From an uncultured Lachnospiraceae bacterium (GTDB lineage Bacteria > Bacillota > Clostridia > Lachnospirales > Lachnospiraceae): a stretch of 14,354 nt of DNA. Positions within the stretch are counted from its first letter, which is position 1. Each line of letters starts with the position of its first letter. A program made the position numbers and the translations under genes. The stretch is taken from positions 1-14,354 of the forward strand of contig CALCMD010000058.1 of the NCBI GenBank assembly GCA_937965795.1, written 5' to 3'. Under the pieces are notes generated by a model that was not told the origin of the DNA, did not search any database, and saw nothing but the letters and a program-made list of their open reading frames with translations. This document shows positions 1 through 6,600 of the stretch, in pieces.

Positions 1-40
1 CTTGCATAAAGATTATGAAGATAACGATACACAGATTTCA

Positions 41-46
41 TATAAT
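41..46 (+). promoter_or_regulatory. possible -10 box upstream of the XRE regulator
   Basis: A perfect TATAAT lies about 65 nt upstream of the regulator's TTG start. No convincing -35 hexamer is found at 16-18 nt spacing, so the promoter call is weak. Bases 1-97 hold no other feature I can support. Confidence 0.3.
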
Positions 47-110
47 CATTGTCGTACCCCATGTCTGTCGTTTGATTACGAATTCAACTATTTTATAAGG
101 TGGTGGCAAT

Positions 111-317
111 TTGGACGATAAACTTATATTGAAAAATCATTTAAAAAAAGCAAGAGCAGAATTAAAATTGTCACAAAGTCAACTTGCTGAAATGGTTGGT
201 GTATCTCGGAATACAATCAGCTCCATCGAAACAGGACAATTCAATCCGACTGCAAAACTCGCATTAATTTTGTGCATTGCTCTTGATAAAAAATTTGAAG
301 AGCTGTTTTATTTTTAA
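111..317 (+). CDS. small XRE-family helix-turn-helix transcriptional regulator
   Basis: A 68-residue protein that is almost entirely one Cro/CI-type HTH domain (HTH_3 family). The segment LSQSQLAEMVGVSRNTISSI (about residues 19-38) has the typical helix-turn-helix pattern, followed by the ETGQFNP turn and a final amphipathic helix ending in FEELFYF. The start is TTG at 111, supported by AAGGTGG at 98-104 with 6 nt spacing; no ATG upstream fits. It is expected to be a dimeric cytoplasmic DNA-binding protein. Such small regulators often sit beside a membrane protein or on mobile elements; here the downstream DNA (318-1040) contains only broken mobile-element-type genes, so its partner may have been lost. 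Its target is unknown. Codon use is A/T-rich compared with the genes from 1160 onward, consistent with acquired DNA. Confidence 0.88.
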   Translation: MDDKLILKNHLKKARAELKLSQSQLAEMVGVSRNTISSIETGQFNPTAKLALILCIALDKKFEELFYF

Positions 318-577
318 ACCAGCCGGGGCAAAGCTTTTCGAATGTTCTGTTTCCCTGTTGTCTTTTCACAAGTGTATTTTGGAAAGAAAAGTACGTCTTT
401 TTCATTATGTTCCGCAAAATGATATTTCAATTCTAGAAACAAAAATGATAGGGATACAGTCAATCTGTACTCAATTTCTGTTCAATGAGAAGCAATAAAA
501 AAAGGTAAGGGGAAGCCTGTGAAATAGAATGTTGAATTTGAACAGTGCATTGATTTTCTTGTATAGAAAGCTTTTGA
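318..577. other. A/T-rich stretch without an intact gene
   Basis: No reading frame with a credible ribosome binding site and recognisable protein is visible. A 73-codon frame (277-498) begins inside the regulator gene and has low-complexity, unremarkable content. Around 540-615 a frame with two in-frame stops reads FDVEMYQGLEQKQK after EQCIDFLV, which may be decayed coding sequence. I cannot name the parent gene. The stretch lies between the regulator and identifiable gene relics, so decayed accessory DNA is the likeliest reading. Confidence 0.5.
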
Positions 578-775
578 TGTAGAAATGTATCAGGGATTAG
601 AACAAAAACAGAAGTAGAAGAACGGTTTGCTGTCATTGACGATGAATTAGTATGGCATGGTGGTATGAATCTTCTTGGAAAAGTAGATGTTTGGGATAAT
701 TTAATGCGTATCAGGAATCATCAGGCAGCAGCGGAACTGCTGGAAATTGCACTGGGATATTTATCAGAAAAATAA
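578..775 (+). pseudogene. C-terminal remnant of a PLD-type helicase/nuclease
   Basis: The frame that ends at TAA 773-775 is open only from 578 (in-frame TGA at 575-577). It encodes about 65 residues containing ERFAVIDDELVWHGGMNLLG followed by DNLMRI. This resembles the C-terminal phospholipase-D-like segment of large DEAD/DEAH helicase/nuclease proteins, where the pattern is roughly ERFAVID(x)E(x)VWYGSMNLL...DNLMR. There is no start codon with a ribosome binding site and the helicase portion is absent, so this is the tail end of a deleted gene. It directly precedes a recombinase relic, which fits decay of a mobile or defence-type island. Family assignment is from remembered motif similarity; coding decay is seen directly. 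Confidence 0.62.
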
Positions 776-785
776 GGGGATACTT

Positions 786-871
786 ATGAAAAAAAGACAA
801 AATGCGATATCTATATCCGTGTATCCACGACCATGCAGGTGGATGGCTACAGTCTGGACGTCCAGAGAGAG
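786..871 (+). pseudogene. N-terminal fragment of a large serine recombinase, frameshifted
   Basis: Reading from GAA at 788, the sequence encodes EKKTKCDIYIRVSTTMQVDG and then YSLDVQRE. This is the hallmark N-terminus of large serine recombinases (resolvase domain), in which the serine of the RVST motif is the nucleophile. The only suitable ATG (786) is in another frame: ATG is followed by seven A residues (789-795), and one more A would restore a Met-Lys-Lys-Lys start continuous with the recombinase frame. The rest of the recombinase (normally more than 450 residues) is missing; after about codon QRE the frame runs into PIN-domain sequence. It is a dead relic of an integrative element. Confidence 0.72.
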
Positions 872-1039
872 AAAACAAAAGGGTATGTTTCTGCTTTAAC
901 ATTTGCCAATCTGGTTTATGTTATGCGCAAAGAACTGGACCCAAAAGAAGATAGAAGAAGCTTGCGTAATATTAAATTCCTTTCCAGAGAAAAAATAACT
1001 GTACTTTACAGTTGTCATATTTTGAACGTTGTACTATAA
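872..1039 (+). pseudogene. internal fragment of a PIN-domain protein fused to the recombinase relic
   Basis: In the same frame as the recombinase fragment the sequence continues KTKGYVSALTFANLVYVMRK and then ELDP, ending at TAA 1037-1039. The pattern GYVSALTxxNxVYVMRKEL is typical of the second helix region of VapC-like PIN-domain proteins. The N-terminal part with the first catalytic aspartate is missing, and the sequence after ELDP no longer follows the family pattern. There is no own start. The join with the recombinase lies around 869-883. Family assignment is by motif memory and is moderately sure; the fragmentary state is clear. Confidence 0.5.
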
Positions 1040-1040
1040 T
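1012..1040 (+). promoter_or_regulatory. sigma-70/SigA-type promoter for the AKR-NERD unit
   Basis: TTGTCA (1012-1017), a 17-nt spacer, then a perfect TATAAT (1035-1040). Transcription would start near 1047, leaving a leader of about 110 nt before the AKR start. The -10 box overlaps the stop codon of the PIN relic, so the promoter is embedded in the end of the decayed DNA. Confidence 0.7.
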
Positions 1041-1159
1041 GATGTTGAGATTGAAAGTTGAAGGCATGATGGCGGGAATGTTTTATCTGGAAGTGCCTCA
1101 TCGAGTGGAAGATGTCCTGAGTGAACAGGGAGAAAAAGGAATAAAACAGGAGGATGAAA

Positions 1160-2308
1160 ATGAAGTACAGAGAACTTGGAAAAACAGGCATAAAAGTCAG
1201 TGAGATCGGGCTTGGCTGTGAAGGGTTTAACGGAAAAAGCGATGCGTTTACAGAGAAAATGTTTTCGCTTGCCCTTGAACATGGTGTGAACTGCATGGAC
1301 TTATACAGCCCGAATCCCGATATGCAGCGGCGTGTGGGGAAGGCGATTCATGACAGGCGCGGACAGTTTGTGTTACAGGCGCACCTCTGCACAGAGTGGA
1401 AAGACGGGCAGTACCGGGCGACACGCAGGCTTGCCGAGGTAAAAGCAGCTTTTGAAGCACAGCTTAGAAATCTGGATACCGATTATCTTGACATTGGCAT
1501 GATTCATTATGTGGATTCCCTGAAAACATGGGAGGAGATCAAGACAGGAGGGATTCTGGACTATGCGCTGGAATTAAAGAAGCAGGGACGGATTCGTCAT
1601 ATCGGTATGAGCAGCCATAACCCGGACGTTGCGCTGGAGGCGGTAAAAAGCGGGTGCATCGAGGTGCTGATGTTTAGCATTAACCCCTGTTATGATCTTC
1701 TGCCCGGTGATGAAGATGTGGAGAAGCTATGGGCGGAGAAGAGTTATGAGAGACCTCTGTTTAATCTGGAGCCAAAACGGGAGGAGCTGTACGAAACCTG
1801 CCAGCGTCTGGGCGTTGGAATTACGGTCATGAAAGCCTTTGGCGGAGGCGATCTGCTTTCTGATAAGTATTCTCCGGCGGGTAAGGCGATGACCGTCCCG
1901 CAGTGTATTCATTATGCCCTGACAAGGCCGGGAGTGGCGGCTGTGATGACCGGAGTCCATTCCAGGGAGCAGTTAGAGGAATCGCTTGCTTATGAACAGG
2001 CTTCAGACGAAGAAAAGGATTATGCTTCGGTGTTTGCCACATTTCCGAAGATTAGCTGGCAGGGACACTGTATGTACTGCGGACACTGCGCGCCATGCCC
2101 GAAGGGAATCGAAGTGGCATCTGTGACGAAGTTTTTGAATCTGTGCAAAGCGCAGGGGGAAGTGCCGGAAACAGTGAGGGAGCACTATGCGGCGCTTTCG
2201 GCTCATGGGGGTGATTGTATTTCCTGCGGCGCCTGTGAAAAACGCTGTCCGTTTGGCGTTCCGGTCATAGAGAATATGAAAGCGGCGAAAGAAGTGTTTG
2301 GAAAGTAA
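1160..2308 (+). CDS. aldo/keto reductase-like protein with C-terminal 4Fe-4S motifs
   Basis: A 382-residue cytoplasmic protein. Residues 1-290 follow the AKR TIM-barrel pattern: MKYRELGKTGIKVSEIGLGC at the N-terminus, IGMIHYVDS (113-120), GRIRHIGMSSH (143-153) and GITVMKAFGGGDL (220-232). The C-terminus has two ferredoxin-like motifs, C304-x2-C307-x2-C310-x2-C313-P and C353-x2-C356-x2-C359-x3-C363-P, as in AKR proteins predicted to carry 4Fe-4S clusters. The start is placed at ATG 1160 because AGGAGG (1148-1153) lies 6 nt before it; the in-frame ATG at 1154 abuts that site. Oddities: Asp47 and His116 match the AKR catalytic Asp and His, but the tyrosine usually five residues after Asp is absent (Asn52; Tyr49 is only two away) and the usual catalytic lysine position in the FVLQAHL strand appears to be Gln73. 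The substrate is unknown. It is followed 14 nt later by the NERD gene and is probably cotranscribed with it. Confidence 0.9.
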   Translation: MKYRELGKTGIKVSEIGLGCEGFNGKSDAFTEKMFSLALEHGVNCMDLYSPNPDMQRRVGKAIHDRRGQFVLQAHLCTEWKDGQYRATRRLAEVKAAFEAQLRNLDTDYLDIGMIHYVDSLKTWEEIKTGGILDYALELKKQGRIRHIGMSSHNPDVALEAVKSGCIEVLMFSINPCYDLLPGDEDVEKLWAEKSYERPLFNLEPKREELYETCQRLGVGITVMKAFGGGDLLSDKYSPAGKAMTVPQCIHYALTRPGVAAVMTGVHSREQLEESLAYEQASDEEKDYASVFATFPKISWQGHCMYCGHCAPCPKGIEVASVTKFLNLCKAQGEVPETVREHYAALSAHGGDCISCGACEKRCPFGVPVIENMKAAKEVFGK

Positions 2309-2322
2309 GAGGGAGAGGCACT

Positions 2323-3246
2323 ATGGCATTATTTTCAAAACCGGAAGTCACGATTCTGAAAGGCTCCAGTGATGCAGCGGAGTATCTGAGGAAGCTGGAG
2401 GGCCTTCTGCCGAAAACTTCCGGAGAATTAAAAGAAAAGATAGAAAAAGAAATACAGATTGCCAGAGCAGGGATTTTTGGGGAAGAAACCATCCTGTATG
2501 AATTAAAAAACAGCGGCATTGATATGATTGTGCTTCATGACCTTTTCATCGAGGCAGGGGAGAAGAGCGCGCAGATTGATTATTATGTTATTACTCCGAA
2601 AATCAATTTTATTCTGGAGTGTAAAAATTTGTTTGGAGATATTGAAATCAATTCGAAAGGCGATTTTATCCGAACGATACAGTATGGAAAAAAACGATAC
2701 AAAGAAGGAATTTATTCTCCGGTCACACAGAACGAACGGCATATGGCTGTTCTAAAAGAAAAAGAGAAGGAAGGCCGGGGAAGACTGTCAGAGCTGTTTA
2801 TAAATCATACGTTTGAGTCTTTTTATCAATCACTTGTGGTACTTTCAAATCCCAAAAGTGTTGTGAATGACCGCTATGCAAAGAAGGAAATAAAACAGCA
2901 GATTGTGCGGGCGGATCAGTTGATTTCTGTGATGAAGCAGATGATCAGAGAGACGAAACAGGCGGCGGTTTCAAGAAAAAAGATGCAGAGCATGGCAGAA
3001 AGAGTCTTATCGTGGAATCTGGAAGAGCGTAAGGATTACTTTGCAAAGTATCGTCAGTTATATGAAGAATTTCAGCAGGAAGAGGTCAGCCAGGAGGAAA
3101 AAACGGTTATTCCAGAAGCAGAATGTATTTTGTGTCCGAAGTGCGGGGGAAATCTTGTAAAAAGAAATGGGCGCTACGGCGCATTTTACGGATGCAGTAG
3201 TTATCCGAAATGCAGATATACCCTGGCCGTGAAGGAAAAGAGCTGA
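2323..3246 (+). CDS. NERD (nuclease-related) domain protein with C-terminal topoisomerase-type zinc ribbon
   Basis: A 307-residue protein with no signal peptide or membrane segment. Residues about 48-170 form a NERD domain: the G53-E54 helix start, IDYYVI (85-90) and FILECKN (96-102) supply the restriction-endonuclease-like core Asp86...Glu99-x-Lys101. Residues 190-262 are charged and helical. Residues 271-297 are a zf-C4 topoisomerase-like zinc ribbon, CPKCGGNLVKRNGRYGAF then Cys291 and Cys297 (four Cys ligands: 271, 274, 291, 297). Start ATG 2323 follows a GAGGGAGAGG-type ribosome binding site, 14 nt after the AKR stop, so the two are likely one transcript. NERD proteins are predicted DNA-processing nucleases; the substrate and physiological role are not established here. 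The zinc ribbon suggests nucleic-acid binding. Confidence 0.88.
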   Translation: MALFSKPEVTILKGSSDAAEYLRKLEGLLPKTSGELKEKIEKEIQIARAGIFGEETILYELKNSGIDMIVLHDLFIEAGEKSAQIDYYVITPKINFILECKNLFGDIEINSKGDFIRTIQYGKKRYKEGIYSPVTQNERHMAVLKEKEKEGRGRLSELFINHTFESFYQSLVVLSNPKSVVNDRYAKKEIKQQIVRADQLISVMKQMIRETKQAAVSRKKMQSMAERVLSWNLEERKDYFAKYRQLYEEFQQEEVSQEEKTVIPEAECILCPKCGGNLVKRNGRYGAFYGCSSYPKCRYTLAVKEKS

Positions 3247-3278
3247 GAAAAAGTATTGGGGAAAAGCGTTTACAGGGC

Positions 3279-3307
3279 AAAAAGGTTTCTCACGGAGGTG
3301 AGAAACC
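3279..3307 (-). terminator. perfect hairpin with a U-tract only on the minus strand
   Basis: GGTTTCTCAC (3284-3293), loop GGAG, GTGAGAAACC (3298-3307): a perfect 10-bp stem. On the plus strand it is followed by purine-rich AGAAAGAAGAAAA, not Us. On the minus strand the stem runs directly into five Ts (complement of AAAAA 3279-3283), so it fits an intrinsic terminator for antisense transcripts entering the NERD gene. It could also simply protect the 3' end of the sense mRNA. Confidence 0.5.
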
Positions 3308-3330
3308 AGAAAGAAGAAAATCTATGAAAA

Positions 3331-3356
3331 CTTAACATGCGTTAAGATTGTTTTTT
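3331..3356 (+). terminator. weak forward terminator hairpin
   Basis: CTTAAC (3331-3336), loop ATGC, GTTAAG (3341-3346), then ATTG and six Ts (3351-3356). The stem is short and A/T-rich, so alone it would be a weak terminator; it precedes the stronger one by a few bases. Confidence 0.45.
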
Positions 3357-3359
3357 GGC

Positions 3360-3407
3360 GAACCCGAGGCATTGGTGCACCTGATGTCATCGGGCTCTTT
3401 TTTGTTT
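3360..3407 (+). terminator. strong intrinsic terminator of the AKR-NERD unit
   Basis: GAACCCGA (3360-3367) pairs with TCGGGCTC (3390-3397) with one mismatch. The inner arms around the GGTGCACC palindrome extend the stem, and six Ts follow (3398-3403) with more after one G. This is a typical forward rho-independent terminator. Confidence 0.8.
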
Positions 3408-3540
3408 CGATATATCTTATGGTTAAGAGTATAGCGCCAGGATGTGAGGAATTTGTGATAGAAACATAAAGAAATGCTAATATTTATTAAATAAATTTAT
3501 ACGAAAGGTAAAAAAAATATCCCAAAAAACAAAAAAACAG

Positions 3541-3569
3541 TAGTCAATGATTGTGATCGTCGTTATAAT
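3541..3569 (+). promoter_or_regulatory. promoter of the secreted glycosidase-like gene
   Basis: TAGTCA (3541-3546, four matches to TTGACA), a 17-nt spacer and a perfect TATAAT (3564-3569). Transcription would begin near 3576, giving an 80-nt leader before the ATG at 3656. This promoter position also argues against the upstream in-frame ATG at 3578 as the true start. Confidence 0.55.
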
Positions 3570-3655
3570 AAACATATATGCAAATGGCATATCCCACAGA
3601 AAGGGCAGAGCGGGGAGAATGTCATTTCGCAGATCATAAAAAAGGAGAAAGTAGC

Positions 3656-6600
3656 ATGAAAAGAAAGACATGGCAAAAGGGGTTGGCAGCGTTTCTTGCG
3701 GTAGCGTGTCTGCCGCTTGGATCTCTTTCCGTCCCGTCAGAGGTACGGGCGGCGGACCCGGCGGAGGTATCCGTTGTCGCCCAGGGGAATTCGGTCACGA
3801 TTGGAAACGATTACATCAGCAGAGAGTTCTCGGTTTCGGGCGGTAAACTGAGTACGGTAAACATTACCAACAAAAGAACAGATGGCGGCGATACGGTCTT
3901 TGTTCCGGCGGCGGGAAGCGAGGAGTTTAAAATCCGCATGACAAAGAGCGGCAATGCAACAGCTCCTGAGGACAGGGAATTTGCGGCGAGCGCCCTGACC
4001 CTTCAGGAAGATCCGGTTGTAGAGGATACCACAGCTACCATCAATGATGTGGAGAAGAGCGGACAGAAGGTTACGTTCCACTTTGCACCCTATACCTTTC
4101 AGGGCATAGAGTATACGATCAGCGAAGTGATCGTGATGTATGATGGAGACCACTTCATGCGTAAGTATATGGAGATCAGTGTTCCGGACAATCAGAAAGA
4201 GAACGCAGTGATTGATTATATTGATCTGGAATCCATGAACGTAAACAATGGAGATGCGACATGGACGATTCCGACGGATGCCGGCGGTATTGTGCAGATG
4301 GGACAATTCAAGGCGAATCTGGGACAGCCGATTTATATTCAGGGAATGTTCTTTGGATGTGAGTTCCCGGTGGCGGATAATCAGATCGCGGGAGGAACCG
4401 GTTATTCAAGATATTATACTGGAAAATCTTTTGACCGTCTTGAGCAGGACAATCGATTGACGCAGGATGGAAAATATGTGACATGGCAGACCGTGGCAGG
4501 CGCTGCGAGAAGTACAGAAAATGCAGTTATTCAGGCAGACTTTTTCGAGTACATTAAGTCGATTGCCACGCCGTCTGAGTTCCGGATTCAGTACAACTCA
4601 TGGTTTGACAACATGATGCGTATTGATGATGAGAACATTCTGGAATCCTTCATTGAGATTGACCGTGAACTGAATCAGGCGGAGGTTCGCCCGCTCGATT
4701 CTTACGTAGTGGATGACGGATGGGTAAATTACAATGACACAGGCGTTGTAGATGCGGTGCGGGCAGGCACGACCCTGAATCAGAGCGGTTTCTGGGAGTT
4801 TAACAGCAAGTTCCCGCAGGGCCTGACCCCTTCCAGCACCCTGGTTCATAATTTCGGCAGTAACTTTGGCGTCTGGGTAGGACCGAGAGGCGGCTATAAC
4901 TTCTATGGTTCCCTGGCAAATATCCTGGTGAAATCAGGCAAGGGAAGCAAGGCGGGCGGTTCGATTGACGTTGCAGACCGTACATACGTGAGAAATTTCA
5001 CGGACATGGCAACGAAATGGATGAAAGAATATGGAGTCAATTACTGGAAATGGGATGGATTCGCGGATAATGCACAGTATGGAGCATTTCCGGCAAACGA
5101 TGGCGTTCCGGGATATGCGAACCGTCATATGACAGGCGGCTATCAGAATATGTATCATGTAACCGATCTCTGGGAGGCATGGATCGACCTGATGGAGGAG
5201 GTTCGTCAGTGCGAGAAAGAGAATAATATTAAGAATCTCTGGATTTCTCTGACCTGTTATGTAAATCCAAGTCCGTGGTATTTACAGTGGGCGAACTCTG
5301 TATGGATTCAGTGTACGCACGACCAGAATGATGCAGGTTCCAGTTCCAGCAAGATGGACAGACAGATGACTTACCGTGACGCGGCTTATTATGATTTCCT
5401 GAAGAATCATGAATTCCAGTTCCCGCTTTCCAATATCTATAACCACGATCCGGTATATGGAAAAGAAGGGACGGGTATGAACAAAAATACAGCAACGGAT
5501 GAACAGTTTAAGAATTATCTGTATATGCTGGCAACCCGTGGTACGGCTTTCTGGGAGCTGTATTTCTCAGACAGCATCATGACGGATGGCAAATATGAAG
5601 TTGCAGGTGAATTCCTTGCATGGGCGGAGGAAAACTACCATATGCTGAAGAATTCCAAAATGTTTGGAGAATCACCGAACACGGGAACCGTTCTGGGAGG
5701 CTCCTCCAATGGAACACAGAATGCCTATGGATATTCCTGTTTTGATGGAACCGATGGTATCATGTCCTTCCGTAACTCTGCAACGACGGAAAAGAGTGTA
5801 ACGATTAATTTTGACCGGACGCTTGGAGTTCCGGAAAATGCAGGAACCCTTAAATATCATATCGAGCATTCCCATAATCTTACGCCGGGAACCCCGGCTA
5901 CGGGCGAGCTGGTTTATGGACAGAGCTATACGTTTACGTTACAGCCGGATGAAGTCCGTATTCTGCGTGTCTCTGAGGATGGAGATACTACGGCGCCGGA
6001 AATTGCAAGGGCATACAGCGATGGCGCGAATGGAATTACCGTTAAATTTGATGAGAAAGTAAATGCAGGAACGTTCCAGGTGAACGGAAATGCCGTTACG
6101 TCCGCAGAGGCGGGCGCTGATGGACTGACCTTCCATCTGACGGCGGCAGCAGGAACTCTGACAGATAACAGCGTCGTTACCGTTACGGCGGAAGGCGTAC
6201 ATGACCTGGCAGGAAATGCACTGGAAGAGAATACGGCGTCCTTTGTCTATCATAAGGACAATCTGGTAGCGGACAGCACAGGACTGGTAACGGAATCCAC
6301 AGTGATCAAAGAAGCGCAGGATGCTTTAAATGGGAAGAATGGCTTTACGGTATCCGCAGAGGTTTATACCATATCGACCGGTACGGTACTGGCACAGGGC
6401 GATGCGTATGCGCTTGGCATTGCAGAAGATGGAACTGCATATTTCATTTTGAATGGAGTGACAGCAGTTTCCAAAACACAGGTGAACGATGGCGCAGGCC
6501 ATACGATCACAGGTGTAAAAGAGAACAACGGTATTATGAAGATTTATATCGATGGACAGCTTGAGGGTTCCGGATATCGTGCGGAAAACAGATACTATGA

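Larger units (their letters stand above)
3247..3577. other. intergenic region with hairpin cluster and promoter
   Basis: There is no gene in this 331-nt gap. The first half holds three hairpins (3284-3307, 3331-3356, 3360-3407). The second half (about 3470-3575) is very A/T-rich and carries the promoter for the next gene. No riboswitch pattern that I recognise is present. Confidence 0.7.

Noticed and set aside
2..121. Frame open from the window edge to 121, possibly the tail of an upstream gene
   Set aside because: Only 39 codons, no family pattern, and a second frame is equally open. The candidate -10 box at 41-46 argues that it is intergenic.
277..498. 73-codon frame overlapping the end of the XRE regulator
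   Set aside because: It starts inside the regulator gene, without a ribosome binding site, and has no recognisable content.
1039..1203. Short frame starting MMLRLKVEGMMAGMFYLEVP in the AKR leader
   Set aside because: The first ATG overlaps the -10 box with no ribosome binding site, and the frame runs into the AKR gene. A leader peptide cannot be excluded but is not supported.
3737..4306. 189-codon minus-strand frame inside the secreted enzyme gene
   Set aside because: It lies opposite a well-supported domain, lacks a start signal and shows no recognisable motif.
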